A stretch of 54,968 nucleotides of DNA, from assembly GCF_000308515.1 (NCBI RefSeq), contig NZ_BAFV01000116.1:1-54968 (forward strand), read 5' to 3'. A program made the position numbers and the translations under genes. Below, in pieces: positions 16,832 to 25,434 of this stretch. This DNA comes from Nocardia carnea NBRC 14403. GTDB taxonomy: Bacteria; Actinomycetota; Actinomycetes; Mycobacteriales; Mycobacteriaceae. Positions within the stretch are counted from its first letter, which is position 1. Every line of letters begins with the position of its first letter. The notes under the pieces were generated by a model. That model was not told where the DNA came from and searched no databases. It saw nothing but the letters and a program-made list of their open reading frames with translations.

Positions 16832-17854
16832 ATGACTGCTCAACCGAATCTGCAGGTGCGAAACCTGCATACCTATATCAGTACCGAACGCGGTGTCGTG
16901 CGAGCGGTGGACGATGTGTCCTTCGATGTCGACCGCGCTCAGGCACTGGGCGTGGTGGGTGAATCGGGATCCGGGAAGTCGGTGATGGCCCGGGCGATCA
17001 TGGGCCTGCTGCCGCCACGCGCCGGATACTCCGGGGAGGTGATGTTCCGCGGCCGGAATATCCTCGCGCTGTCGAAGAAGGAGAAGCTCGACATCTGGGG
17101 AAAGCAGATCGCCATGGTTTTCCAGGACCCCGGGCGGTCGCTCAATCCGGTCGTACGCGTCGAACGCCAGCTCACCGAAGGCATGCGCAAACACCTGGGA
17201 ACCGGCCGTTCCGAAGCGAGAACGCGCGCCCTCGAGCTCCTGCGCGAGGTCGGGGTTCCGGATCCGGAACGGCGGCTACGCAACTACCCGCACGAGATGT
17301 CCGGTGGGATGCGGCAACGAGTGATGATCGCCATCGCCCTGGCCTGCGAGCCCGACCTGCTGATCGCCGACGAACCGACCACCGCCCTGGATGTGACGAT
17401 CCAGCGGCAGATCCTCGACCTGCTGCGCCGCGTGCAGCGGGACCGGGGGATGTCGCTGATGCTGATCAGCCACGACCTGTCGGTGGTCGCGGGTCGCACC
17501 GACCGGGTGTCGGTCATGTACGCCGGGCGGCTCGCCGAATACGGCGCAACCCGGCAGGTCTTCACCGCCCCTCGCCACCGTTACACCCGGGCCCTGATGG
17601 ATGCCACGCCGACGATCGGTCGCGAGCGGTACGCCCCACTGCGGCTGATCGAGGGCGGCTTACCGGATCCCGCAGCACCGCCTCCGGGCTGCCGGTTCGC
17701 GCCGCGGTGCGGCCACGTCGCAGATGAGTGTCGCGAGGATCCCGGCCCCGCGCTGACCGAAATCGCCGCGGACCACTCGGTGGCGTGCGTGCATCCGGTT
17801 CCCGGAACCGCAACAGTCCCTTCGAAATCCGGTGGTGATATCCATGGCGGGTAG
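16832..17854 (+). CDS. ABC transporter ATP-binding protein, DppD/OppD type
   Basis: 340-aa ATPase. Walker A GESGSGKS, Q-loop MVFQDPGRSLNP, signature SGGMRQR, Walker B LLIADEPT and the switch His in LMLISHDLS. The C-terminal extension CRFAPRCGHVADEC is the cysteine-containing tail of oligopeptide-type ATPases. The start at 16832 has GAGGAG 11 nt upstream. It works as a heterodimer with the next gene product, which it overlaps by 11 nt. Confidence 0.93.
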   Translation: MTAQPNLQVRNLHTYISTERGVVRAVDDVSFDVDRAQALGVVGESGSGKSVMARAIMGLLPPRAGYSGEVMFRGRNILALSKKEKLDIWGKQIAMVFQDPGRSLNPVVRVERQLTEGMRKHLGTGRSEARTRALELLREVGVPDPERRLRNYPHEMSGGMRQRVMIAIALACEPDLLIADEPTTALDVTIQRQILDLLRRVQRDRGMSLMLISHDLSVVAGRTDRVSVMYAGRLAEYGATRQVFTAPRHRYTRALMDATPTIGRERYAPLRLIEGGLPDPAAPPPGCRFAPRCGHVADECREDPGPALTEIAADHSVACVHPVPGTATVPSKSGGDIHGG

Positions 17855-18827
17855 CGGAGCCGCGCATCTGCGCGACGAGCCGGCGCTGCTCAGCGTCCGA
17901 GACCTGGTGGTCGAGTACGACACCGACGGCGGGACCGTTCAGGCGGTGTCGTCGGTCAGTTTCGATGTGCTACCCGGCGAAACCCTCGGAATCGTCGGGG
18001 AATCGGGGTGTGGGAAGTCTACGACCGGCCGGGCCGTACTCCGCCTCGACAAGCTGAACTCCGGCCGGATCGCCTTCGCCGGCGAGCAGATCGACGAGGC
18101 CGACGGTCGCCGCATGCGTACGCTGCGGCGCGAGATGCAGATGATCTTCCAGGATCCGGTGGCCTCACTGAATCCGCGCAGGCCGGTACGCGATATCGTG
18201 GTCGAGGGCTTGGCCGTGGCCGGGAAATCTGCGGACGAACGCGAGTCGACGTCCGAGGAAGTGCTGGCGAAGGTCGGGATAGACGAGCGGCTCGCCGGTT
18301 CGTTACCCCGGCAACTGTCCGGTGGTCAGGCTCAGCGTGTCGCGATAGCGCGGGCGCTGGCCGTCGGTCCCCGGCTGCTGATCTGCGATGAACCGGTATC
18401 CGCGCTGGATGTCTCGGTGCAGGCGCAGATCCTCAATCTCATTTCCGAGCTCAAGGCCGAATACGACCTGACCGTGGTGTTCATCAGCCATGACCTCGGT
18501 GTCGTGCGCACGATCAGCGATAACGTCATGGTCATGTACCTCGGCAAGGTATGCGAATTCGGCGACGCCATCGAGGTGTACGACAACCCGGCACATCCCT
18601 ACACCAGGGCGTTACTCGATTCGGTACCACTCGCCGACCCCGAGGAAGGTTTCGCGGGGCCGGCGCTGGCGGGTGATATTCCCTCACCACTGGCACCACC
18701 ACGCGGCTGCCGTTTCCGCACCCGCTGCCCGTACGCTCAGCAGCGGTGCGCAGAGGAGGAACCCGAGGTCCGGGAGGTCCGGCCGGGGCAGTATGCCGCC
18801 TGCCATTTCCCGCTGAGCGAAGCCTGA
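17844..18827 (+). CDS. ABC transporter ATP-binding protein, DppF/OppF type
   Basis: 327-aa second ATPase. Walker A GESGCGKS, Q-loop MIFQDPVASLNP, signature LSGGQAQR, Walker B LLICDEPVSALD and switch VFISHDLG, then the Cys-rich tail CRFRTRCPYAQQRC. All catalytic motifs are intact in both ATPases. I prefer ATG 17844 (GGTGG 8 nt upstream); two GTG codons just before it are alternatives. Last gene of the importer operon; a compound hairpin follows. Confidence 0.92.
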   Translation: MAGSGAAHLRDEPALLSVRDLVVEYDTDGGTVQAVSSVSFDVLPGETLGIVGESGCGKSTTGRAVLRLDKLNSGRIAFAGEQIDEADGRRMRTLRREMQMIFQDPVASLNPRRPVRDIVVEGLAVAGKSADERESTSEEVLAKVGIDERLAGSLPRQLSGGQAQRVAIARALAVGPRLLICDEPVSALDVSVQAQILNLISELKAEYDLTVVFISHDLGVVRTISDNVMVMYLGKVCEFGDAIEVYDNPAHPYTRALLDSVPLADPEEGFAGPALAGDIPSPLAPPRGCRFRTRCPYAQQRCAEEEPEVREVRPGQYAACHFPLSEA

Positions 18828-18836
18828 GCCCGAATT

Positions 18837-18868
18837 CTCCGCTCGGTGTCACCGATAACGCAGCGGAG
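18837..18868. terminator. Compound hairpin after the ABC operon, probable terminator
   Basis: Outer 7-bp arms CTCCGCT/AGCGGAG enclose an inner CGGTG-T-CACCG hairpin, 9 nt after the DppF stop. No U-tract. Confidence 0.5.
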
Positions 18869-19227
18869 CGAATAACGCCCACAGTCGAAACACCGGCCCC
18901 TGTTTCGGCGCGGAGATATCCGGCTCGGCGGTGCTTTTACCGATAGCGAATTCTGTGCCGGGGATGCAGGAAACCTCGGCTCGTTATCGCGATCAGCGAG
19001 GAGTTTTCCGACGCATTCCGGCGCCGTCTCGAGCGACGGTGACAGGCCGTACCGCGGAGAATCCGTGAGTGAGAGCGACGCTATCGCACCGGATCCGGGT
19101 CGAACCGACCCGTGTCCGACTCGGCAGTCGTCCGCCGACTCGGGCACGCAGCACGATCGCAAGGTGTGCCGGCTCGGTCGAGCCACGTGCGCGCCCGTTG
19201 AGCCGAGGTGGTGCGGAGACGATCTGC
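18869..19227. other. Non-coding gap between convergent operons
   Basis: About 360 nt with no convincing gene on either strand; reading frames here are short and lack ribosome sites. It contains a small perfect hairpin CGGGTCG-AAC-CGACCCG at 19096-19112 that could terminate the minus-strand operon ending at 19228. Confidence 0.5.
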
Positions 19228-20139
19228 CTAGGTGCGGCGGTCGCGCCTTCCGTCGACGATCACACCGGCGGCCGCCTCGAACGGTTTCACAATGGTCGTG
19301 AAGTCCGAGTCCGGGCCCTCGGATTCGGTGGTCGCCTCCCAGCTCCGGGCGACCGTTTCGGCGAGTTCGGTGGGAGTGCCGAGCTTCGCGGCCTCCTCTA
19401 GGTAGAGCCGGACGTCCTTGGTCATGAGCCCCGTGGCGAAGCCGAAGTCGAAGGTGCGGGGCAGCACCGAGCGCGGGAATTTGTCCCGGCTGGCATGGGT
19501 CGCGCCCGAGCCGGCGTTGAGTACATCGATCATGACGGTGGGGTCCAGGCCGGCCTTCACGCCCATGACCAGCACTTCGGCCGTGGCGGCCAGGGTGGCG
19601 GCGGCCATCAGATTGTTGATCAACTTCATCGTCTGGCCGGCACCGGGCTCGGTGGCCACGAGATACGGCCGGCCCAACATCTCGAGAAGTGGCGTGACGG
19701 AGGAATATTCGTCCGCCGGCCCCGACGCCATGAGGGCAAGGGTGCCGTGACGAGCTCCCGCGACACCGCCGCTCACGGGACAGTCCAGCATGGCGATCCC
19801 GCGATCGGCCAGCAGTGCCGCCAGCTGCCGGGCGGTATGCGGGCCGATGGTGGAGAGTTCGACGAGCCGGCGGATCCGGGAACCGTGAATGACGCCCTCG
19901 CGTCCGGTGGCGACTTCCAGGGCTGCCTGTGGTGTCGGCAGGCTGGTCAGCACCGTCTCGGCGCGGTCGGCCACGTCCGCGGGGGAGGTCGCGGCGGCGG
20001 CGCCGAGCGCGACCGCACGGTCGATCGATTCGGCGCGGGCGTCGAACACTACGAGCCGGTGCCCGGTTTCCCGCAGCCGGGCGGCCATCGGGAACCCCAT
20101 GTTGCCCAGCCCGATCAAGCCGATGTCCACGGTGCCCAC
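19228..20139 (-). CDS. 3-Hydroxyisobutyrate dehydrogenase-family NAD(P)-dependent oxidoreductase
   Basis: 303-aa beta-hydroxyacid dehydrogenase. N-terminal IGLIGLGNMGFPMA is the family dinucleotide-binding signature, DCPVSGGVAGARHGTLALMA the substrate-binding motif, and K in GQTMKLINN the catalytic lysine. The family oxidises 3-hydroxyisobutyrate, tartronate semialdehyde or 6-phosphogluconate analogues, or reduces succinic semialdehyde. The GTG start shares one base with the stop of the upstream gene (TAGTG), so it is the last gene of a coupled operon. Confidence 0.9.
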   Translation of the reverse strand: MGTVDIGLIGLGNMGFPMAARLRETGHRLVVFDARAESIDRAVALGAAAATSPADVADRAETVLTSLPTPQAALEVATGREGVIHGSRIRRLVELSTIGPHTARQLAALLADRGIAMLDCPVSGGVAGARHGTLALMASGPADEYSSVTPLLEMLGRPYLVATEPGAGQTMKLINNLMAAATLAATAEVLVMGVKAGLDPTVMIDVLNAGSGATHASRDKFPRSVLPRTFDFGFATGLMTKDVRLYLEEAAKLGTPTELAETVARSWEATTESEGPDSDFTTIVKPFEAAAGVIVDGRRDRRT

Positions 20140-20513
20140 TAGTCGTTGTCCGTCTCGGCGAATGCTTCCCGGGCGATCCGGAAACCGTCGACCGCAGCCG
20201 GTACACCGGCGTAAACGGCGACCTGCAGCAGTACCTCACGGATCTCGTCGCGGGTCACCCCGTTGTTGAGGGCTGCTTCGACGTGGGTGCGCAATTCGTG
20301 CGGCCGGTTGAGTACCGAGAGCATGGCGAGGTTGAGCATGGAACGCGTTTTCGGCGAAAGTCCATCGCGCCCCCATACCGCTCCCCAGCAATACTCGGTG
20401 ACGAGGTCCTGCAGCGGCCGGCTGAAATCGTCGCCGGCGGCGTTACGGACGTAGTCCGCGCCGAGCACCTGGGTGCGGATCCGGCGACCCTTGTCGTAGG
20501 TGTCCTGGTTCAT
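20139..20513 (-). CDS. Carboxymuconolactone decarboxylase-family protein
   Basis: 124-aa all-helical protein of the CMD fold, closest to PcaC-like members: it has GRDGLSPKTRSMLNLAMLSVLNRPHELRTHVEAALNNG, and lacks the CxxC pair of AhpD peroxidases. PcaC decarboxylates 4-carboxymuconolactone, but many operon relatives act on other ring or lactone substrates. With a TauD-type dioxygenase and a hydroxyacid dehydrogenase as neighbours a ring or side-chain degradation step is plausible. ATG start at 20513, 45 nt after the dioxygenase stop. Confidence 0.85.
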   Translation of the reverse strand: MNQDTYDKGRRIRTQVLGADYVRNAAGDDFSRPLQDLVTEYCWGAVWGRDGLSPKTRSMLNLAMLSVLNRPHELRTHVEAALNNGVTRDEIREVLLQVAVYAGVPAAVDGFRIAREAFAETDND

Positions 20514-20558
20514 GGACGGCTTTCCTGCCTGTAGTGGGTGGCGGCCCCGGGCCGGGGC

Positions 20559-21365
20559 TTAATTCCAGGCCTCGTCGCCGGCGAGCGTCGTGCGGTGCAT
20601 GGTCCGCTCGGAGGCCGGATCGTAGGGCAGGGCCCGGTGCAGCATGCCGGTGTTGTCCCAGATCACCAGGTCACCGGCCGACCATTCGTGGGTGTAGCGG
20701 AAACGGTGCTGGGTGGACCACTCCAGGAGTTCGTCGAGGAGTTCGCGGCTACGATCCGGCGCCATACCGACGATATGGTCCGCGGTGGCGCCGATGACCA
20801 GCGAGCGCCGGCCGTCGCGGCGCCGCCATACCAGCGCGCTCTCGTGGGTGGGGATCCGGCGCCACTGGGCGAGTTGCTGTTCGGTGGGGTCGGGGTGCAC
20901 CGCGCGCTGCGCCGCCTCGAGGCTGTGCACCACCCGCAGGCCCGCACAACGTTTGCGTTCGCTCTCGGGCAGGTTCTCGTAGGCGGCGTAGGTGCTGGCG
21001 AATTCGGTACCGCCGCCGACCATTGCGACGTGCCGTGCGGTGAGCATGGTGGCCTTTGCGGGTACCCGGTTCGTGGTGTCGTCGATATGCCAGCAGAAGG
21101 TTCCCTCGAGGTATTCGGCGGTGGGGTTCTTGGCGGGATCCAGCGAAACAGTGAAGATCTCCCGGCCGCCGGGCGCCAGCACGGTGCCCAGTTTGCGGCT
21201 CAGTTCGAGCTGAGCCGAGTCGTCGAGGTGGGCACCGCGAATCAGCAGTACGCCGCGCCACTTGATCGCCTCGCGGATCCGGGCGACCGTGGTATCGGAC
21301 AGTAGATCGCCGGCATCGATCAGTTCGGCTCCCAGTTCGGGGCTCAAAGCCACTGTTTCCGTCAT
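20559..21365 (-). CDS. TauD/TfdA-family Fe(II)/2-oxoglutarate dioxygenase
   Basis: 268-aa non-haem iron dioxygenase. The facial triad is visible as HID in CWHIDDT and the distal His in GMLHRALPY; the 2-oxoglutarate-binding Arg is in SERTMHRTTL. The family hydroxylates sulfonates, aryloxyacids, amino acids or sulfate esters; the substrate here is unknown. The ATG at 21365 overlaps the stop of the chimeric gene by 4 nt and has AGGAG about 10 nt upstream; an earlier in-frame ATG at 21383 would overlap more. Confidence 0.9.
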   Translation of the reverse strand: MTETVALSPELGAELIDAGDLLSDTTVARIREAIKWRGVLLIRGAHLDDSAQLELSRKLGTVLAPGGREIFTVSLDPAKNPTAEYLEGTFCWHIDDTTNRVPAKATMLTARHVAMVGGGTEFASTYAAYENLPESERKRCAGLRVVHSLEAAQRAVHPDPTEQQLAQWRRIPTHESALVWRRRDGRRSLVIGATADHIVGMAPDRSRELLDELLEWSTQHRFRYTHEWSAGDLVIWDNTGMLHRALPYDPASERTMHRTTLAGDEAWN

Positions 21366-22996
21366 CGGAACATCTCCTGACATTGTTGTGCGTCATGCTT
21401 CTCGGACCGGCGGAGGCAGCCGATCGGCGCGAGGGGCGACCAGAACCGGTGGGGGCGTGACAGTTTCACCACTACGGTTTTGGTTGCCGTGACCGCGTCG
21501 AGGGCCGCAAGGCCCTTCTCCCTGCCGTACCCGGATTTCCGGAACCCGCCGAACGGCAATTCGACACCGCCGCCGGCACCGTAGGTGTTGACGTAGACCT
21601 GTCCGGCGACGACTTCGGCCGCCAGCCGGTGCGCGCGGGAGAGGTCCCGGGTCCACAGCGCTGCCAGCAGGGCGTACTCGGTGCCGTTGGCCAGCGCGAG
21701 TGCTTGGTCGTCGTCGGTGAATGTGTTGACGGTGAGCACCGGTCCGAAGATTTCCTCCTGTGCGATGGTGGCCGCCGGATCGACCCCGTCGATGAGCGTC
21801 GGTGGGAAGTAGCAGCCTTCGGACAGGTGATCGCCGGCGGGAACGGCGCCACCGCAGAGGATTTCGCCCTGGGTGAGCCCGTCTACCATTGTGGCGACCC
21901 TCGTTTGTTGTTTGCGGGAGATCAGCGGTCCGAGCCCGGGATCGTCCCGGCCGCGACCGAGGGTGACCCGGGCGAAGCGCTGGATCACCTTGTCCACCAA
22001 TGCGTCGTGGACCGATTCCTCCACGAGTAGACGTGAACCCGCCGAACAGGTCTGTCTGGCGTTCTGCAGGATCGCCCTGGTGACGAATTCCGCCGCGATA
22101 TCCAGATCGGCGTCGGCGAAGACGATCTGCGGGGATTTGCCACCCAATTCCAGAACGGCCGGTACCACGCGCTGTGCTGCTGCGGCGGCTACCTCCGAGC
22201 CGATACGGGTGGAACCCACCCCGAGGGCGCGGGAGGCCACTTGGATACGCCCGATCTCGAGTCCGCGCATCATCTGCCCGAATCCCCGGCCCTCGGTGCC
22301 CCCGAGGAGTGCGTCGGCGGGGACCCGGAAATCGTCGAAGGCGAGTTCACAGCTTTCCACGCCTTTGTATCCGAGCTTGGGGAGATCCCGGGAGACGGCG
22401 AACCCGGGCCCGGGTTCCGCCAGTAGAACGCTGATGCCGCGGTGTGCCGGGACCGCCGCCGGATCGGTCTTGCACAGCAATGCCACCAGCCCGGATCTGC
22501 GTGCGTTGCTGATCCACGTCTTCGATCCGTTCACGACATAGGTGTCACCGTCGCGGCGGGCCACGGTGCGCAGGGCCTGCAGGTCCGAGCCGCCGCCCGG
22601 CTCCGTCAGTGCCATCGTCGCCCGTAGTTCGCCGGTCGCCAGTCGCGGCAGATAGCGATCCCGCTGCTCGGCGGTTCCGTAATCCAGCAGCAGTTTCGCT
22701 ACGACCGTATGGCCTCCCATCGCCCCGGCCAGGCTCATCCAGCCGCGGGAGAGTTCCTCGGTGACCAGGGAATAGCAGGTCGTGGAGACCTTGCCGTCGC
22801 CCCACGGTGCCGGGATCGCCAAACCATATATCCCGATCCGCTTCATCTGCTCGATCAACCGCTCCGGGTAGATGTCGGCCTGTTCGAGCCCGTGTGCCAC
22901 CGGTTCGACCTCACGGTCGACGAAATCACGGACCGTGGCGACGAACTCGGCCTCGTCATCGTCGATTCCGTAGCTGTTCACGACCTCGCTCGTCAC
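21362..22996 (-). CDS. In-frame chimera: acyl-CoA dehydrogenase N-part fused to aldehyde dehydrogenase C-part
   Basis: 544-aa open frame. Residues 1 to about 260 are an acyl-CoA dehydrogenase N-terminal and middle domain, with FAD-contact motif ALTEPGGGSD and WISN. At ALGVG-STRIG (about 22203-22225) the sequence switches to an aldehyde dehydrogenase from GSTRIGSEVA onward, with LELGGKSPQ (catalytic Glu region), QTCSAGSR (nucleophile Cys) and EEIFGPV. The ACAD C-terminal helical domain (about 130 aa, with the catalytic base) and the ALDH N-terminal NAD-binding part (about 230 aa) are missing. An unusual 32-residue tail follows the normal ALDH end. Start GTG 22996 and stop both overlap neighbours by 4 nt. 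Neither half should be a complete enzyme: deletion fusion, true novel protein, or assembly error. Confidence 0.85.
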   Translation of the reverse strand: MTSEVVNSYGIDDDEAEFVATVRDFVDREVEPVAHGLEQADIYPERLIEQMKRIGIYGLAIPAPWGDGKVSTTCYSLVTEELSRGWMSLAGAMGGHTVVAKLLLDYGTAEQRDRYLPRLATGELRATMALTEPGGGSDLQALRTVARRDGDTYVVNGSKTWISNARRSGLVALLCKTDPAAVPAHRGISVLLAEPGPGFAVSRDLPKLGYKGVESCELAFDDFRVPADALLGGTEGRGFGQMMRGLEIGRIQVASRALGVGSTRIGSEVAAAAAQRVVPAVLELGGKSPQIVFADADLDIAAEFVTRAILQNARQTCSAGSRLLVEESVHDALVDKVIQRFARVTLGRGRDDPGLGPLISRKQQTRVATMVDGLTQGEILCGGAVPAGDHLSEGCYFPPTLIDGVDPAATIAQEEIFGPVLTVNTFTDDDQALALANGTEYALLAALWTRDLSRAHRLAAEVVAGQVYVNTYGAGGGVELPFGGFRKSGYGREKGLAALDAVTATKTVVVKLSRPHRFWSPLAPIGCLRRSEKHDAQQCQEMFR

Positions 22997-23607
22997 CGGA
23001 CCAGCCGTCCGGTGCGGGCCAGGTCGCGGCCGTGCGGTAGGCGCCGCGAGGCGAGGCCGGTGCGGAAATCCTCGGTGGCTGCTACGGCCTCGGCCTCGCC
23101 GCGGACGTCCCGCAGCGCCTGTCGTTTGAAAGCGCGGGCGGCGTGACTGAGCCGGTGGGTGGTGGATTCGGTTCGGCCGACGGCTTCCTCGGCGTACCGG
23201 CGTCCCCAGATCGAGACCTCGATCAGCCCGCGGTCGAGGCACTCCTGGACTCGTCCGCGTAGCCGGGCCTCGGTGGTTATCAGTGCCGCCGAGATCGCTA
23301 CTGCCTGCGGCTGTGGCCCCCGGTGCCGATGGGCGAGCACGGAATCCAGGTCGAGTGCTCGTGCGCCCAGGATCCAGGCCGGGCGTGGATTGCCCAGATC
23401 GCCGGCGACCACCGTAACCTCCCAGCCGGCCATCGAGAGATCGAATATCCGCCCGCCTGCCGCGTTCACTGCATCGTCCATGCTGATCCCCAGCACCGCC
23501 AGGCGCGGCCGCAGGGGCTGGTGGGCCGGGCTGTGGAAGTACGCGAGGGTGCCGATGCGCGTCACGTCGTCCGGTGGCGGTGGCAGCGTGGAGGCGGATG
23601 GAGTCAT
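22993..23607 (-). CDS. Hypothetical protein (204 aa)
   Basis: I do not recognise the family. The N-terminus is proline-rich (TLPPPPDD), the middle reads RIFDLSMAGWEVTVVAGD and WILGARALDLD, like an alpha/beta domain that could bind a ligand, and the C-terminal third is rich in Arg and Ala, probably helical. No signal peptide, membrane segment or Cys cluster. Start ATG 23607 with AGGGAGA upstream; the stop overlaps the chimera start by 4 nt (GTGA). First gene of the operon, downstream of an AAGTAT/GTATACTT operator-like site that is shared with the neighbouring TetR. Confidence 0.75.
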   Translation of the reverse strand: MTPSASTLPPPPDDVTRIGTLAYFHSPAHQPLRPRLAVLGISMDDAVNAAGGRIFDLSMAGWEVTVVAGDLGNPRPAWILGARALDLDSVLAHRHRGPQPQAVAISAALITTEARLRGRVQECLDRGLIEVSIWGRRYAEEAVGRTESTTHRLSHAARAFKRQALRDVRGEAEAVAATEDFRTGLASRRLPHGRDLARTGRLVR

Positions 23608-23667
23608 GAGTTCTCCCTCGTTGCGGAGCGGCCGGAACGGCGGGTGCCGGAGAGTCGGCTCCGTTAT

Positions 23668-23697
23668 AAGTATCCGATCCCGTATACTTTTAGCATA
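23668..23697. promoter_or_regulatory. Probable TetR operator upstream of the minus-strand operon
   Basis: AAGTATCC-N6-GTATACTT (23668-23689) followed by TTAGCATA. The string GTATACTTTTAGCATA matches, on the opposite strand, GTATACTTTAGCGTA at the promoter beyond the TetR (24391-24417). Likely both bind the TetR encoded between them. Confidence 0.55.
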
Positions 23698-23738
23698 GGG
23701 CCCGGACGGCGAGGAAGTGATTGTTTTCGAGCCATGCT

Positions 23739-24365
23739 TCAGCGCGGCGTCGCACCGCGGAGGAACAGCCGGACGGCATGCCGGAGGTGGCGTTCCTCTT
23801 GTTGCTTCGACCGGAAGAGTCCGAAATCGGCCATCCTGCCCGGAACCAGTTCCACCATTGCGAGGAAATGTTCGGCGGCCGTCTCGATATCCTCGACGTC
23901 GACAGTGCCCTCGGTGGTGCCGCGACGCAGTACTCGGACAACCGCCCGCTGCCGCCCGGACCACATCATCGAATCCGTGCTGACCGCGAATTCCGGGAAC
24001 CTGGCCGACTCGTTCATCGCGATCCGCATCAGGCGGACATTCTCCGGGTCGAGTGCGCGGTCGAGGGCCACCCGGCCGATCTCGAGCAGCGCTGTCTCCA
24101 GGTCCTTGTCGTCGACGGCGGGAGCATCCTCGGGGGAGTCGTATTTCGACAGCGCCCACGGAATGACATCGGCGAACACGGAGCGTTTGTCCGGGTAGCG
24201 CGCGTACAGTGAACGTTTCGTGATCCCGGCCTTCCGGGCGATGGCCTCCATCGTCGCGCCGTCGTAGCCGGACTCCAGGAACGTGGCGACCGCGGCCTCG
24301 CGGACCGCCTGGTTCAGCTTCTTGGCCTCGGCCTGTGTGGGTCGGCCGCGTCTCGTCTCCACCAT
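23739..24365 (-). CDS. TetR/AcrR family regulator
   Basis: 208-aa TetR protein: basic N-terminus RRGRPTQAEAKKL, then HTH MEAIARKAGITKRSLYARYPDKRSVF (read as one domain), and a helical C-terminal domain of the TetR_C_33/AefR-like type. It is transcribed toward the hypothetical/chimera operon and divergently from the SDR at 24483. Related AT-rich dyads stand at both flanking promoters, so it probably controls itself, the SDR and the downstream operon. Confidence 0.88.
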   Translation of the reverse strand: MVETRRGRPTQAEAKKLNQAVREAAVATFLESGYDGATMEAIARKAGITKRSLYARYPDKRSVFADVIPWALSKYDSPEDAPAVDDKDLETALLEIGRVALDRALDPENVRLMRIAMNESARFPEFAVSTDSMMWSGRQRAVVRVLRRGTTEGTVDVEDIETAAEHFLAMVELVPGRMADFGLFRSKQQEERHLRHAVRLFLRGATPR

Positions 24366-24390
24366 ATGGGCAGCCTATCGTCCGGCCAGG

Positions 24391-24417
24391 GTATAATATA
24401 CGCTAAAGTATACTTAT
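24391..24417. promoter_or_regulatory. Probable TetR operator and promoter in the TetR/SDR gap
   Basis: AT-rich island in GC-rich DNA. It contains TATAC-GCTAAA-GTATA (24397-24412), the perfect 10-mer AAGTATACTT (24406-24415), and a TATAAT hexamer at 24392. Related to the site at 23668-23697. No clear -35 box. Confidence 0.55.
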
Positions 24418-24482
24418 TTTGCGAGGCCGTTCCGCTCCGTCGGCGCGGTATGTATTCCCGCACCACCTGGATCGGAGTGCTG

Positions 24483-25430
24483 ATGACGATTCCGCCCACC
24501 GCCGACAGCCCGGGGCCCGGTGTGCGGCCTACCGCCGAGGGGATCGTTTCCGGATTGGACTTGACCGGCCGCACCTGTGTGATCACCGGGGCCTCCGCCG
24601 GCCTCGGCCGGGAATCCGCTCGCGCCCTCGCCGGCGCCGGGGCCCACGTCGTCCTGACCGCCAGGCGTGACGATGCCCTCGAGGCAGCTGCTGCCGAGAT
24701 TCGCCGGGAAATTCCCTCGGCGCGGCTGTCGACCGTCGTCCTGGATCTGGCTTCGCTGGACGGGATCCGGGTCGCCGCCGCGCGGATTGCCGAACTCGCA
24801 CCGGCAATTCATGTGCTCATGAACAACGCCGGAGTGATGTTCACACCGTTCGCCCGCACGGCCGACGGGTTCGAAGTGCAGATCGGCACCAACCATCTGG
24901 GTCACTTCGAACTCACCCGACTGCTCCTCGACCGGCTGCGTGCGGCCGACGGGGCCAGAATCGTCAACCTCGCCTCGGAGGGGTACCGGCTCGCCGACGT
25001 CGACCTTGCCGATTCGCAATGGGAGAAACGGGACTACGACAAGTTCCTGGCCTACGGTGCGTCCAAAACCGCCAACATCCTGCATGCCGTCGAACTCGAC
25101 CGGCGGCTGCGCGATGACGGAATTCGCGTCTGCGCGGTACATCCGGGCCGGGTTGCCACCCGGCTGGCCCGTCATATGACCCGCGCGGATATTGCCTCGG
25201 TTCCCGTTGCCCGGGCGAAAACGCCTGGCCGGTCCCGTCCCGATCACGGTGTTCGCACACCGCAGGAAGGTGCCGCGACCCAGGTGTGGGCGGCGGCGCA
25301 TCCGGAGCCGCTCGGCCTCGACGGCGTGTACTTCGCGGACTGTGCTACCCAGCTCGATATTGCAGGCTATGCGGTGGACGCCGATCGGGCGGCGCAGTTG
25401 TGGGAACTCTCCGAACGGTTGTGCCGGTAA
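24483..25430 (+). CDS. Short-chain dehydrogenase/reductase (retinol dehydrogenase/WWOX-like)
   Basis: 315-aa SDR. The cofactor motif is TGASAGLG, followed by ARRDD (an Arg that would favour NADPH), NNAGVMF, and the active-site YGASK. The long form with LASEGYRLADVDL resembles actinobacterial retinol-dehydrogenase-like oxidoreductases. An N-terminal stretch of about 27 residues precedes the Rossmann fold. I chose ATG 24483 with GGAG 6 nt upstream; an upstream start would include the operator region. Divergent from the TetR, and stops 4 nt from the convergent TetR at 25435. Confidence 0.88.
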   Translation: MTIPPTADSPGPGVRPTAEGIVSGLDLTGRTCVITGASAGLGRESARALAGAGAHVVLTARRDDALEAAAAEIRREIPSARLSTVVLDLASLDGIRVAAARIAELAPAIHVLMNNAGVMFTPFARTADGFEVQIGTNHLGHFELTRLLLDRLRAADGARIVNLASEGYRLADVDLADSQWEKRDYDKFLAYGASKTANILHAVELDRRLRDDGIRVCAVHPGRVATRLARHMTRADIASVPVARAKTPGRSRPDHGVRTPQEGAATQVWAAAHPEPLGLDGVYFADCATQLDIAGYAVDADRAAQLWELSERLCR

Positions 25431-25434
25431 GGTT

